Part shown: positions 1-8,405 of the stretch, piece after piece
Numbering within the stretch: the first letter of the stretch is position 1
Layout: each line of letters starts with the position of its first letter
NCBI RefSeq assembly: GCF_014192395.1
Contig: NZ_JACHXW010000007.1
Coordinates: forward strand, 207,828 to 271,827
Source: Paenibacillus endophyticus
GTDB lineage: Bacteria; Bacillota; Bacilli; Paenibacillales; Paenibacillaceae
DNA: 64,000 nucleotides
Direction: 5' to 3'
Notes under the pieces: model-generated
Told to the model about the DNA's origin: nothing
What the model saw: the letters and a program-made list of their open reading frames with translations, nothing else
Databases searched by the model: none
Position numbers and translations under genes: made by a program

Positions 1-1
1 T

Positions 2-253
2 ACAGCTCAGCTTGCTTGGCAAATGGGCGAAACGGTAGGCTACAACCTAGCGGTTCAAATCAAAGGCGGCGTAATGGATAAGTTCGTTCCGGTATTCTCC
101 GGTACGCTCGGCAGCCTTGGCCGCAAAGACGGCGTGGGCACAATCGGCGGAAACGCAACGCAGCTGAAAGGCTTGCCTGCATCCCTGATGAAGGAAGCGA
201 GCAACATTCGTTATCTTTCGCACATCCACGGCCTATTCGCACTCGCACACTAA
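2..253 (+). CDS. NADH dehydrogenase-like flavoprotein (NDH-2 type), C-terminal end
   Basis: The gene enters from the left edge, so only its last 83 residues are present. They read TAQLAWQMGE, then VPVFSGTLGSLGRKDGVG, and end SNIRYLSHIHGLFALAH. This matches the end of type II NADH:quinone oxidoreductases of the YumB/YutJ kind in Bacillales: the AQ..Q.G..vG.N segment contacts FAD, and the tail is amphipathic and binds the membrane face. The enzyme family moves electrons from NADH through FAD to menaquinone without pumping protons. The catalytic N-terminal Rossmann folds lie outside the window, so the assignment rests on this tail. A strong hairpin terminator follows directly. Confidence 0.7.
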   Translation, partial: TAQLAWQMGETVGYNLAVQIKGGVMDKFVPVFSGTLGSLGRKDGVGTIGGNATQLKGLPASLMKEASNIRYLSHIHGLFALAH

Positions 254-266
254 TACACATAAAGAA

Positions 267-299
267 AGAAGGAGAGCATCGCGCTCTCCTTCTTTTTTT
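267..299 (+). terminator. Rho-independent terminator after the NDH-2 gene
   Basis: An 11-bp perfect stem, AGAAGGAGAGC against GCTCTCCTTCT, with a 5-nt loop, is followed by a run of T on the plus strand. It ends the dehydrogenase transcript and faces the decayed gene region. Confidence 0.9.
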
Positions 300-322
300 G
301 TCCTTATTCGGCATTGCTTGGC

Positions 323-733
323 CTATTTCTGCTGCTCGGCCTGCCATGCTTTGAACTGCTTCTCGTATTCGGCAACCACTTTGTCCAGCCTTGCTGCCTT
401 CAAGCTTTCCAGCGCGGCCGGGAAGTACTTATCATAATCCACTACTCCCATTTTGATCGGGAAGATTGTGGACTTAAGCTCCGACAGCACGTTCGCGTAT
501 TCGACGGCAATCGGCTCCGTGTTAAGACGGAAGCCCAGCACTGGCGAGAACTCGACCGGGTTCGTCGGCTCTGTCGTCAGTTCCTTCAAATAATCCTCGG
601 GCGTATTTACGTCAAACAGCGTGTATCGGTTATTGCCAATCATCCATGAGTCAAAATAATAGGACGCATTGTACCCACTGCCTGCGTTTCCGTTAGTTTC
701 CTCATTGTTAGCGAAATTTCCGTATGCCATCAA
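323..733 (-). pseudogene. C-terminal remnant of an ABC solute-binding protein (DUF3502 type)
   Basis: About 130 residues remain. The segment FSPVLGFRLNTEPI, then KMGVVDYDKYFPAALESLKA and a charged helical end, fits the C-terminal DUF3502 domain of LipO-like extracellular sugar-binding lipoproteins, which run to roughly 500 residues. There is no signal peptide, no lipobox, no upstream ribosome binding site and no ABC permease nearby. The same frame stays open upstream to about 871, but that part does not look like a binding protein. It is therefore the 3' end of a gene whose first three quarters were deleted. Confidence 0.65.
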
Positions 734-801
734 ATGATTGCTACCGCTATTTTGAATGATTCTGTTGGCAACGTTATGTTCGAAGCCACGACCCCTTGCA
801 T

Positions 802-975
802 CTAATTTACCATGTTGATATCCGACTGCAGCTTGTACAATAAATTCTGGAGCGGATACAAGCTTGCGTTGTCATTAGAATATGGCGACTGTTGCCTTTC
901 CTTCCATACACTGAGCCCGACGAGATTGCCTGTCCATGGCTTCGGATCGGAGTACCAATTAGTATAGACCACAAC
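802..975 (-). pseudogene. Unrecognised 3' gene remnant
   Basis: In another minus-strand frame, 57 residues read NWYSDPKPWTGNLVGLSVW and end LLYKLQSDINMVN before a stop at 802-804. The sequence is rich in W, Y and P and reads like real protein rather than a chance ORF, but I cannot name the family. It overlaps the open extension of the solute-binding remnant and abuts the AraC tail on the other strand, so it is interpreted as a truncated gene end in a recombination scar. A carbohydrate-related origin is only suggested by its neighbours. Confidence 0.4.
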
Positions 976-976
976 C

Positions 977-1048
977 TATTTTTTTACCTTATTCAAAAAA
1001 ACCTACGGAATCTCGCCTGCCCAGTTCCGTGAACAACATAGCCAGTGA
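977..1048 (+). pseudogene. C-terminal tail of an AraC-family regulator
   Basis: The plus strand encodes YFFTLFKKTYGISPAQFREQ followed by HSQ and a stop. This is the recognition-helix end of the AraC/XylS HTH domain (consensus YF.r.FKk..G.sP..yR). Nothing of the rest of the gene is present, since the sequence immediately upstream belongs to the minus-strand remnant at 802-975. With the solute-binding remnant it suggests a deleted AraC-controlled carbohydrate uptake locus. A terminator follows. Confidence 0.75.
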
Positions 1049-1053
1049 ACGAA

Positions 1054-1101
1054 AAGAGGCCGAATGCTGGGAGTAGAACATCCTCTGCATTCGGCTCTTT
1101 T
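1054..1101 (+). terminator. Terminator after the AraC remnant
   Basis: GAGGCCGAATGC pairs with GCATTCGGCTC across a loop of about 19 nt and is followed by TTTTATT. It is a surviving terminator of the lost AraC gene. Confidence 0.75.
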
Positions 1102-1205
1102 ATTAAGCTGGAACAAGCGTTAAAATGGAGCCCGTCTTAGCTGATTCAATGAACAATATCCTGTACGAGGCATGCGGAAAAATGAGTTAAATCGGCTCGG
1201 CATTT

Positions 1206-1313
1206 CTAAGTATTATGTAGTAATACACAATATTATTTAACAATGCTAAGTCATGTTATTTTCACAAAAATCAAGAAATGCCTAGTAATACTTAGTATTA
1301 CTAGGCATTTCTT
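1206..1313. repeat. Inverted repeat cluster, candidate centromere or terminator of the parMR-like operon
   Basis: A perfect hairpin has 19-nt arms at 1273-1291 and 1295-1313 around a TTA loop. Within it the 12-mer AGTAATACTTAG (1284-1295) is the exact reverse complement of CTAAGTATTACT found upstream of the operon at 3029-3040. Partial copies lie at 1206-1216 (CTAAGTATTAT), 1219-1226 (AGTAATAC) and 1245-1251 (GCTAAGT). The hairpin sits 34 nt after the small partner gene on the minus strand. It could be a terminator, but the T-run is weak, and the iterated motif fits a binding site array. Confidence 0.6.
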
Positions 1314-1346
1314 TTAACTAATAACACCAGTAAAAACGTTATTCCG

Positions 1347-1703
1347 CTAGCTCCATGCTTCAATATCATCGTCATCGAACTCTTCTTCAACAGTAGGCTC
1401 CGGCGGTTTCGGAGGCGCGATTACCTCTTCTACCGCCGCTGCGAACTGTCCAAGCCCAGCAGCCAAATGCGCGCGAAGATCCATTTCTTGCGGCGCAGGC
1501 TCACCCGCTTGCAAGGTGCTTCGCTCCATCGGTACGAATGCTTGCAAATTGCGCACACCGTTGCTCGCGATTTCTTTCTCGACCAAATAACGCAGCGAAT
1601 CCATGAGATTCGATTGCGTATTCAACCACTGCATAATCAGCGGGTCCTCCGTTTTTTTGGTTTTCAAGCTAATATTGTCACCGGGCAGTTTTGTTTTTTT
1701 CAT
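1347..1703 (-). CDS. Small ParR-like partner protein of the actin-like segregation system
   Basis: This 118-residue protein follows the ParM-like gene with a 53-nt gap. The ATG at 1703 has AGGTGAT just upstream. Residues about 20-50 (DPLIMQWLNTQSNLMDSLRY, then LVEKEIA) resemble the ribbon-helix-helix-like N-terminal half of ParR/AlfB-type adaptors, in which a short strand is followed by two helices. The C-terminal half is acidic and low in complexity (VEEEFDDDDIEAWS), which is how ParR proteins bind the filament end. The family role is to bind centromere iterons and couple them to the actin filament. The assignment depends on position, size and this pattern, not on a clear family signature. 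Confidence 0.55.
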   Translation of the reverse strand: MKKTKLPGDNISLKTKKTEDPLIMQWLNTQSNLMDSLRYLVEKEIASNGVRNLQAFVPMERSTLQAGEPAPQEMDLRAHLAAGLGQFAAAVEEVIAPPKPPEPTVEEEFDDDDIEAWS

Positions 1704-1756
1704 ATCAATCACCTACCAGAATCCGTTAGAATATGCCGATGTTTGCGTGATGCTCC

Positions 1757-2953
1757 TTATACGGGCTGAACCGCTTTGCTTTTGAGCGCTTCATAAATTT
1801 TTCCGCGTACGAAGGCATCAAGTCCCATTGCATTAAGCTGTACGGCATATTCAGCCGGAATATAAAGCAGCTGCATTTCCCGTTCCTCACACAGCTCCTT
1901 GAGCTGTGCGTACAGTACGGAGCGCATAAGTATGCTGCCTCCGCCGTAAACGCAGATCAAGTCAATTTCATTGCGCGCTTTGGTCAGCTGCTTCTTCACA
2001 TGCTGAACGATTTGCCTAACTTGGCTCTCAAGCGGACGCTTCAATGTCTTAAGCGCACGCGCATGATATTTATGACCAGGGTTTTTAATGACATCGCTGA
2101 AAAATTGGCGTGGGCTGTCCGGCAAATGGATGAGGCGATTAAATTCCTGCAGCGCTTCTTCGATTGCGTAACCAGCGCCATGATGGCTGCCATGAACGAA
2201 CTGGCGCAGAAACTTATTGCCCTCCGTAATCGGATATTCCGTCGAGCCATCGCCAATATCTACGTGGAGGATACGCTTGTCCTTGAAATAGCTGCCGTTG
2301 AATTTCTTCTCGATACCGTAGGATTCAAGGAAATCGCCGAATATTTCTCCTTCTCTCCAGCTGCCCGCAGCGTCCTTCTGCAACGTGAATATAACTGGTG
2401 TTGCTTCCGGAACGACCTTGGCAAACGGGAATACGATCTTCACAGCTACACGCTGCATACCCAGATGCACCGTTACGTGATGCGTGCCTGAAGTGAAACG
2501 CTTCTCGAACTTTGTCGAGGTTTCATCCGTGTGCTGGGTTACCGGCAGCGCCGTTGCCATATCAGCTTCCACGTCGATTTGCGCAGGGATCTTCTTTTCT
2601 TCCTCATAAGCCTTCTGCACGGCCATGGCTGCGATTTGGGCAAGCGTATTAATGACCGGAAGGTCCATATCGCTTTTCAAATCGATTCCGATCTGCAGGT
2701 TGTCTAGAATTTCTCCGCTTTCCAGCGCGAATTTGCCGACGTAATACATTCCCGGCCGAGCGGCTGGCGAATCGATCGTAACGACGAGCTGATCCTGCAA
2801 GTTTTTGATAAAGCTTTCCGGCGTTTGCTCCTCGCTCCACGGGAGCTCGTCCACCGTACAATTCACATTGGGCTGCTGGACCAATTTTCCGTCGATAATC
2901 AAATCATGCTCACTGTTTCCGTTATCGTTGCCTACAAAGAAATGATAATTCAT
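1757..2953 (-). CDS. ParM/Alp-like bacterial actin
   Basis: The 398-residue protein starts at an ATG preceded by AAGGAGG. Actin-fold motifs are visible: an N-terminal phosphate-1 strand (FFVGNDNGNSEHDL), a phosphate-2 loop (HVDIGDGSTEYPI, about residue 225) and an adenosine motif (ICVYGGGSILM, about residue 340). These are typical of ParM/StbA-type plasmid segregation ATPases, which polymerise with ATP to push DNA copies apart. The small ParR-like gene downstream and the shared 12-mer on both flanks support a partition cassette. No replication gene lies in the window, so it is either chromosomal, left by an integrated plasmid or phage, or working on something else. Confidence 0.75.
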   Translation of the reverse strand: MNYHFFVGNDNGNSEHDLIIDGKLVQQPNVNCTVDELPWSEEQTPESFIKNLQDQLVVTIDSPAARPGMYYVGKFALESGEILDNLQIGIDLKSDMDLPVINTLAQIAAMAVQKAYEEEKKIPAQIDVEADMATALPVTQHTDETSTKFEKRFTSGTHHVTVHLGMQRVAVKIVFPFAKVVPEATPVIFTLQKDAAGSWREGEIFGDFLESYGIEKKFNGSYFKDKRILHVDIGDGSTEYPITEGNKFLRQFVHGSHHGAGYAIEEALQEFNRLIHLPDSPRQFFSDVIKNPGHKYHARALKTLKRPLESQVRQIVQHVKKQLTKARNEIDLICVYGGGSILMRSVLYAQLKELCEEREMQLLYIPAEYAVQLNAMGLDAFVRGKIYEALKSKAVQPV

Positions 2954-3028
2954 AATTGCTTGCCTCCTTGAAAAGTTTTGGTGAAACCTATCTAGCTTCC
3001 AAAAGTTAATGGTTCGTGTATCGCATTC

Positions 3029-3060
3029 CTAAGTATTACTTTGCCACACTAAGTGTTAGT
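3029..3060. promoter_or_regulatory. Iteron-like sites upstream of the ParM-like gene
   Basis: CTAAGTATTACT (3029-3040) and ACTAAGTGTTAGT (3048-3060) lie about 75 nt upstream of the actin start. The first is an exact copy of the 12-mer in the palindrome beyond the other end of the operon. They are candidate ParR binding sites and may overlap the promoter. Confidence 0.55.
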
Positions 3061-3177
3061 TTACATCATGCTTGAGTCCCATAGCTCATTAATCTTTTCT
3101 CATCTCATTTTGTCGATCCTTGTTTTTTACGCTCCATAGATGCATATTGCTGTCGTTTCCGCTAGTATTCGCTAATT

Positions 3178-3209
3178 AAAAAGGCTAATTCGACAATGTC
3201 GAATTAGCC
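3178..3209 (-). terminator. Terminator of the PNPOx-like gene
   Basis: A 13-bp perfect inverted repeat, GGCTAATTCGACA against TGTCGAATTAGCC, is followed on the minus strand by CTTTTTAATT. It lies 15 nt after the stop codon of the gene that follows. Confidence 0.85.
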
Positions 3210-3224
3210 GGCCGCGCTGTGCTA

Positions 3225-3782
3225 TTACTTATAAAGAACACTTAAAGTGGTTGGCATACCATCGATGCTCTTCATGTTTTTCTCTTTCCGGTATTCGATC
3301 AACCCGTCATCACCCTGTTGAACCGCCCACCGCTGGAGCGTATCCCGCTCGCCTTCGTAAGACATAAACGGAATCGAATACCCGCAAGAGGTTTGCACCA
3401 TATGCACCTCGATATCCATAATCTGTCTAGCGCCCGGCAGCGGCGTAAACAACGGATAAAGCGTATCCCATTCCGGTGAATCAGGAAGTACGACCTTTCC
3501 CGTACCGTAGAGTCTAAGGATATTGGGTGCTCCGTCAAATGCGCAGAACATCACCGTAATTCTTCCGTTCTCTTCAAGATGCGCGCTCGTTTCATTGCCG
3601 CTGCCTGTCAAATCCAAGTAGGCGACGCGGCTCGCAGACAGAATCCTCAAGGAATCATGTCCTTTAGGTGATATACTGACATGCCCTTCTTCCGACAACG
3701 GAGCCGATCCGACAAAAAAGATATGCTGCTGGCGAATAAACGCCTCATGCTGAGGTAACATGGCATCAAATAGCTTACCCAT
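3225..3782 (-). CDS. Pyridoxamine 5'-phosphate oxidase-like FMN-binding protein
   Basis: The 185-residue protein has the split beta-barrel signature of PNPOx-like proteins: QQHIFFVGSAPLSEEGHVSI, KGHDSLRILSASRVAYLDLT, then ETSAHLEENGRITVMFCAF. Members bind FMN or F420 and often act on small molecules rather than in vitamin B6 synthesis. Its length and the VSISPKGHD motif match the small unnamed subfamily common in Bacillales. It is a single gene with its own terminator. The substrate is unknown. Confidence 0.8.
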   Translation of the reverse strand: MGKLFDAMLPQHEAFIRQQHIFFVGSAPLSEEGHVSISPKGHDSLRILSASRVAYLDLTGSGNETSAHLEENGRITVMFCAFDGAPNILRLYGTGKVVLPDSPEWDTLYPLFTPLPGARQIMDIEVHMVQTSCGYSIPFMSYEGERDTLQRWAVQQGDDGLIEYRKEKNMKSIDGMPTTLSVLYK

Positions 3783-3815
3783 TTTCCCCTCATCCTTTGC
3801 TTTAGGAATGTATGA

Positions 3816-4295
3816 TTACACTGATTTTATTTCAAGAAGCTCATATTGAATAACGCCCATTGGTGCGTTGACGCTGATGATGCTGCCTACGGTTTTCCCA
3901 AGCAGCTCCTTGCCCAGCGGGCTTTCGTAAGAAATTTTATTTTCCGCTACGTCCGCTTCCTCCGTGCCTACGATCTTATAAGTGATTTTCTCGGAAAATT
4001 CGATATCGTTAAGAATAACGGTCAACCCGATATTCACCTTGGACAGATCGAGGGAATCGGCTTCGATAACGCGAGCTTTTTTGAGCATCTTGGTTAATAT
4101 TATGATTCTCGTTTCCATAAATGACTGATCGTTCTTCGCGGAATGGTATTCGCTGTTTTCCTTCAAATCGCCGTAGCTGATTGCCAGCTTAATCCGAGCG
4201 GCCAATTCCTTGCGCTTAACGTACTTCAAATCGTCCAACTCGGCTTGCAATTGCTCTAAGCCCTCTTGGGTTAATATTACTTCTTCGTTCGACAT
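3816..4295 (-). CDS. greA: Transcription elongation factor GreA
   Basis: The 159-residue protein begins MSNEEVILTQEGLEQLQAEL. The N-terminal coiled coil has the conserved GDLKENSEYHSAKNDQ tip, whose acidic residues enter the RNA polymerase secondary channel and help cleave backtracked RNA. The C-terminal FKBP-like domain has YESPLGKELLGKTVG. The ATG at 4295 is preferred over 4310 because GGGAG lies 9 nt upstream and the family begins MSNEEV. Bacillota often carry more than one GreA copy, so this may be a paralogue. Confidence 0.92.
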   Translation of the reverse strand: MSNEEVILTQEGLEQLQAELDDLKYVKRKELAARIKLAISYGDLKENSEYHSAKNDQSFMETRIIILTKMLKKARVIEADSLDLSKVNIGLTVILNDIEFSEKITYKIVGTEEADVAENKISYESPLGKELLGKTVGSIISVNAPMGVIQYELLEIKSV

Positions 4296-4509
4296 TTGAA
4301 CAGCTCCCATTTGCTTTCTTCCTCTAATCTTACCCTATATTGCAAAAATAAGCGAAAAGCGATGACTTCCAGCTGATGGGATAGCGCTATAATGAGTGAA
4401 ATGAAAAGAATACAGCATAAACAAATCCTTTTCTCCTGTGATAGATCTGCCGTTCCAGCTTCGTATTACCTAATAGGAACACTAATTAACGGCAAGGAGG
4501 GCTGAACAC

Positions 4510-5046
4510 TTGAAGATTACTGAACACAATGTCGTCGAACAGCTGCTGAATAAAAACGAAAAAGCGATAGCCTTTATGATCAATCAATATGGCGGCTTGC
4601 TAGCCGCTATTATTAAACGCCATTTAAATGACCAGCAACAGGATTATGAGGAATGTCTCGATGATGTGTTGCTGTCGGTGTGGCAGCATGTCCATTCCTT
4701 TGATCCGGCAAAAAACTCTTTTAAGCAATGGGCCGCAGCGATAGCCAAATACAAAGCGATCGATTATCAAAGGAAGCAAATCACGATGCGAAGCCGGCAA
4801 TTCTCAGTTCCCGACATAAAGGAGAACATGATTCATTCGGTCACGTTGCCCGAGAACATAATCGACGAAGCGCTTGAGCAGTTGACTCCGAGCGAAAGGC
4901 ATATTTTCGAAAAATATTATTTGGAAGGCACGCCGTCAAGCGAGATCGCCCAAGCGTTTCAAGCAAAGGAATCGTGGGTGCATAACAAGCTCTCCAGAGG
5001 ACGAAAGAAGCTGAAGCGTTTTTTGATCAAAAGCACTGAAATATAA
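4510..5046 (+). CDS. Sigma-70 family (ECF-type) sigma factor
   Basis: The 178-residue protein starts at TTG 4510, with AGGAGG at 4495-4500. Region 2 is in residues about 25-90 (ECLDDVLLSVWQHVHSFDP, then FKQWAAAIAKYKAIDYQRK) and region 4 is near 120-170 (LTPSERHIFEKYYLEGTPSS, EIAQAFQAKESWVHNKLSRG). It directs RNA polymerase to alternative promoters. The next gene begins 11 nt downstream and encodes a membrane protein of the DUF4179 kind, the usual cognate anti-sigma factor. This pair is typical of the SigI/YlaC-like and Paenibacillus ECF systems that answer envelope stress. Its signal is not visible. Confidence 0.85.
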   Translation: MKITEHNVVEQLLNKNEKAIAFMINQYGGLLAAIIKRHLNDQQQDYEECLDDVLLSVWQHVHSFDPAKNSFKQWAAAIAKYKAIDYQRKQITMRSRQFSVPDIKENMIHSVTLPENIIDEALEQLTPSERHIFEKYYLEGTPSSEIAQAFQAKESWVHNKLSRGRKKLKRFLIKSTEI

Positions 5047-5057
5047 GGGGTGAGAGA

Positions 5058-6059
5058 ATGTCAATCTATACGGAACTCAATGATTCAACAATAGATGTAA
5101 GCGAGTATGAGGAAATGCCTCTAACCGATCACCAGAAGAAGAAATGGAGAAATCGCGTAGTTAAGAAGATAAGAAACCGCAAACAGCAATTTAGGAAATA
5201 CACAGGAATTGCAGCCCTCTTTATCCTCGCAGCGGGCATCTCTTTGAGTATGGACAGGGTAACCTTTGCTGATATCCCCTTTGTCGGCGCTAAGATTGAA
5301 GGATTCCTAGCAAGGAATGCACATACAGATTATACGCCGTTCAAAACACAGGTCGGCCAGGCTGCCGAGAATGCTTTTGGCAAATGGACGTTAAACGAGG
5401 TGCTGGTGGACAACGGCCAATTAATAATCAGCTCCACGTTCGAGCCTGCTAAAGGGGTTAAGTTTCATTATAAAATGCATCCACAGCCCACCATTCTCAT
5501 GAATGGGTATGCATTGACGCGCGGCAGCCTGCAGCAATCCATTAAAGTAAACGACGCGATGTTTACCATTTATAATAAAATGGAGCTGCAAGAGATTCCG
5601 GTAGGGGAAACGATTCAATTCCATATTACCTTCGATAATCTGGACAATAACATCATTTCGGAAGGCGTACCGGTTGATCAGCCTTGGGTGTTTGACATTC
5701 AGGTACCAACGGAACAGCTGGCCGCGACGAGACAAACGATACCGCTCAATCAAGAGCTTTCACTTGGGAATGGCCATTTCATAAGGCTAAAGCAAATGGA
5801 GCTGTCTCCTATTTCGACGATCCTTTATTATGACTGGTCCGAGCAAGCGAATCATATCGCCTTTAAGCTTGTAGCCGAGTCGGGTACGGAGATCCTTCCA
5901 AGCGAAGCGACCATCGCTTCTGATGGCTCCTATAACCGCTTTCCGCCTATTGATCTGAAGTCAGAGCACTATTATTTGGTTCCGTTCGAAAGCTCAGTTA
6001 ACCCTCATGCCGACAATCCAGGCGAGATTCCAGAGCAGCGCATCCCGATTAATCCCTAA
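5058..6059 (+). CDS. Membrane anti-sigma factor, DUF4179-like
   Basis: The 333-residue protein has a charged cytoplasmic N-terminus of about 50 residues (HQKKKWRNRVVKKIRNRKQ), one transmembrane helix (YTGIAALFILAAGISLSM, about 52-69) and an extracytoplasmic beta-rich domain. That layout and the motif FADIPFVGAKIEGFL match DUF4179 proteins coded next to ECF sigma factors. The presumed role is to hold the preceding sigma factor at the membrane until an outside signal releases it. It starts 11 nt after the sigma gene with GGGTGAGAG upstream, so both are likely cotranscribed. Confidence 0.8.
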   Translation: MSIYTELNDSTIDVSEYEEMPLTDHQKKKWRNRVVKKIRNRKQQFRKYTGIAALFILAAGISLSMDRVTFADIPFVGAKIEGFLARNAHTDYTPFKTQVGQAAENAFGKWTLNEVLVDNGQLIISSTFEPAKGVKFHYKMHPQPTILMNGYALTRGSLQQSIKVNDAMFTIYNKMELQEIPVGETIQFHITFDNLDNNIISEGVPVDQPWVFDIQVPTEQLAATRQTIPLNQELSLGNGHFIRLKQMELSPISTILYYDWSEQANHIAFKLVAESGTEILPSEATIASDGSYNRFPPIDLKSEHYYLVPFESSVNPHADNPGEIPEQRIPINP

Positions 6060-6104
6060 GTCAGTCAGCACTGTCTGCTAACGCAATAGACTGCATCTGC
6101 AAGA

Positions 6105-6146
6105 AAAGGCAGCCTATGACAATCTACAAGTCATGGGCTACCTTTA
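6105..6146. terminator. Bidirectional terminator between anti-sigma gene and yitT-like gene
   Basis: AAAGGCAGCCTATGAC pairs with GTCATGGGCTACCTTT with two G:T-type mismatches, with A-rich and T-rich flanks on the two sides. It separates two convergent genes. Confidence 0.8.
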
Positions 6147-6150
6147 TGAT

Positions 6151-6987
6151 CTACTTCGAAATATCAATAAAGCCTTCCCCGAAAACGTCGCGTACGTCAT
6201 GGATCGTAATAAACGCGTTTTTGTCGGCTGCCTTCACGATTTTTTTGAGTATGCTCAGCTCTTGCTTGCTGATGACGATATAAAGGATCTCCTGCGGCGT
6301 TTTCGTGTAATAACCGCGCCCGTACATCACCGTAACCCCTCGGTCCATCACCACATTGACTTGTTCGGCGATCTTGTCCTGCTCCTTCGAAATAATCGTA
6401 ACGGCTTTCTTCGGATTTACGCCCTCAATGATGAAGTCCATCACCTTCGTCCCAATATAAAGCATGACTATCGTCAGCATAAGCGCCTCTGCCCCGATAA
6501 TGAAATAAGACGAGAAGGCAACGATTAGATCGAAAAACAACAGCGCGTAGCTGATATTCCAGTCCAAATACTTATTGGCGATACGGGCGAGTATCGTCGT
6601 CCCGGCAGTCGTGCCGCCAACTCGAATGATGAGGCCAATTCCGATCCCGCCGAACAAACCGCCGAATACCGCATTAACGGTAATCTCATCCGAAGCAATG
6701 CTCCAATTCTCCGTCAGATGCAGGAAAAGCGAGTGGAACAACACCGCGGCGATCGTATAGATGACCGTTCTCCGGTCAAGAAAACGGTATCCGACAACCA
6801 ACAGAAAGGAGTTGAATAGTAAACTGATTAAGCTTGGCGACCATTCGAACAAATAATATAAAATAATCGTTATTCCCGTAACTCCACCCTCTCCGAGCTC
6901 ATTCGGAATAACGAATAAATTGATGGCTAAGGCAAATATAAACGCTCCCGCCATAATGATAAGCAAATCCATTGCTTTTTTCTTCAT
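6151..6987 (-). CDS. YitT family integral membrane protein (DUF161 + DUF2179)
   Basis: The 278-residue protein has five to six hydrophobic helices in its first 190 residues (AMDLLIIMAGAFIFALAINL with FVIPNELGEGGVTGI) and a cytoplasmic C-terminal DUF2179 domain (KAVTIISKEQDKIAEQVN, GRGYYTKTPQEILYIVISKQ). This order is characteristic of the YitT family, widespread in Bacillales and of unproven transport function. The ATG at 6987 has AAGGGTG upstream. It appears to be a single-gene unit. Confidence 0.88.
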   Translation of the reverse strand: MKKKAMDLLIIMAGAFIFALAINLFVIPNELGEGGVTGITIILYYLFEWSPSLISLLFNSFLLVVGYRFLDRRTVIYTIAAVLFHSLFLHLTENWSIASDEITVNAVFGGLFGGIGIGLIIRVGGTTAGTTILARIANKYLDWNISYALLFFDLIVAFSSYFIIGAEALMLTIVMLYIGTKVMDFIIEGVNPKKAVTIISKEQDKIAEQVNVVMDRGVTVMYGRGYYTKTPQEILYIVISKQELSILKKIVKAADKNAFITIHDVRDVFGEGFIDISK

Positions 6988-7078
6988 GTTTTTACACCCT
7001 TCTTAGCCAATATCATGCTGCTTAGCAAATTCATCTTAACAGATAAAGGATGGAAGCAGAAGACTGTCACGTTAACGC

Positions 7079-7107
7079 AAAAAAGAACATTCCCAGAATG
7101 GAAATGC
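7079..7107 (-). terminator. Possible terminator of rlmN
   Basis: CATTCC pairs imperfectly with GGAAATG, and the minus strand continues into TTCTTTTTT. The stem is short, so this is a weak call. A similar sequence lies at 38152. Confidence 0.4.
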
Positions 7108-7127
7108 CCTATGCAAACGGCAATTAT

Positions 7128-8204
7128 TTAGCCAAGCTGAAGCTCCTTGGTTTTCTTGATTTGCTTGCTTCTAAGCTGTCCGCAGGCTGCATCGATATCG
7201 GTACCGTGCTCCAGACGAACGCTGACGCTAACCCCTTGTTTCTTCAAGGTGTCATAGAAGGCGCGTATGGTCTCTCTATCCGTCCGCTGATACTGGCTAT
7301 GCTCATCGACCGGGTTATAGGGAATGAGATTCACATTCGCCAAGCTTCGGCGATTGCCAATCAGCTCCGCAAGCTCGAGCGCATGCTCCTTCTGATCATT
7401 CACATCCTTGAGCAATATATACTCCAGCGTAATTCTGCGATTCGTCTTCTCCAAATAATAATCGATGGACTCCATCAGTTTCTCGATCGGAATCGCTTTG
7501 TTAATCTTCATTATCCGAGTCCGCAGCTCATTGTTTGGCGCATGAAGGGATACGGCAAGATTAACCTGCAGATCGGAATCAGCGAACTCCACAATTTTGC
7601 CTGCAAGACCGCTTGTAGATACAGTAATGTGCCTGGCTGCGATGGCAAGCCCCTTCTGACTCTTGATGACGCCGATAAAGTCAGTCATGTTTGTGAAATT
7701 GTCGAATGGCTCGCCGATACCCATAACGACAACATGGCTCACATGCTCATTCTGCTGCATCCGATCCAGGTGCAGCTGCGCCTGGACGATTTGCTCAACA
7801 ATCTCAGCGCTGGACAGGTCGCGGCTCTTGGCGAGCAGGCCGCTTGCGCAAAAGCTGCAGCCAATGTTACAGCCTACCTGAGTCGTTACGCATACAGACA
7901 AACCGAATTTATGGCGCATTAATACCGTCTCGATCAGGTTCCCGTCATGCAGCTTAAATAGAAACTTGTTCGTTCCGTCCGCCGATTCCTGCCGCGTATG
8001 CTCCGTAAGGGTCAGAAGAACAAAGTGCTCAGAGAGCAGCTTGATGCATTCCTCCTTGACGTCAATCATATCACTGAAAGCCGTAACCCGTTTCCTGTAC
8101 AGCCATTCCCATACTTGCGCTGCCCGGAACTTCGTATAGCCATGCTCCTTAAAAAAGTCCGTCAGCTGCTCAAAAGTTAATCCATATATGGATGGTTTGT
8201 TCAT
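7128..8204 (-). CDS. rlmN: Dual-specificity RNA methyltransferase RlmN (radical SAM)
   Basis: The 358-residue protein has the radical SAM cluster motif CNIGCSFC (about 117-124), preceded by SVCVTTQVG, and the C-terminal catalytic cysteine in [12 protein letters not shown]. RlmN adds a methyl group to C2 of A2503 in 23S rRNA and A37 of some tRNAs, through a methylated-cysteine intermediate. The ATG at 8204 ([10 protein letters not shown]) is preferred because GAGG lies 7 nt upstream. Cfr resistance enzymes share the fold, but the N-terminus and length fit RlmN. Many Paenibacillus have a further rlmN next to prpC/prkC, so this may be a second, RlmN-like copy. Confidence 0.88.
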   Translation of the reverse strand: MNKPSIYGLTFEQLTDFFKEHGYTKFRAAQVWEWLYRKRVTAFSDMIDVKEECIKLLSEHFVLLTLTEHTRQESADGTNKFLFKLHDGNLIETVLMRHKFGLSVCVTTQVGCNIGCSFCASGLLAKSRDLSSAEIVEQIVQAQLHLDRMQQNEHVSHVVVMGIGEPFDNFTNMTDFIGVIKSQKGLAIAARHITVSTSGLAGKIVEFADSDLQVNLAVSLHAPNNELRTRIMKINKAIPIEKLMESIDYYLEKTNRRITLEYILLKDVNDQKEHALELAELIGNRRSLANVNLIPYNPVDEHSQYQRTDRETIRAFYDTLKKQGVSVSVRLEHGTDIDAACGQLRSKQIKKTKELQLG

Positions 8205-8405
8205 GTATAATCCTCTTTTCAAAACTGCAAGATCCAGTCTATTCCCGCCTATATAACCAAAGCGCGTATTCTGCTTATTATTGTCCCAAAATTGGCTCGC
8301 GAAAACAAGGGGGCTATCCGTCTATTAACGAATATATTCGCGCCGCTCAAAGGCGCCTGCGGATAACTCACGGAGAGCTGAATGCTTAAAGGTTGTACGT
8401 GTTAT

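Noticed and set aside
1273..1313. CRISPR or phage attachment site
   Set aside because: There is only one perfect hairpin, with no spacer-repeat periodicity and no integrase nearby. The motif recurs at the other flank of the parM-like operon, which fits a protein binding site.
7050..7922. A 290-codon plus-strand frame over the rlmN gene
   Set aside because: It is antisense to a clear RlmN reading frame with intact catalytic cysteines and has no family resemblance.
7128..8204. Cfr-type antibiotic resistance methyltransferase
   Set aside because: The family is shared, but the N-terminal sequence, length and conserved RlmN motifs fit the housekeeping enzyme better. There is no mobile element or resistance gene beside it.
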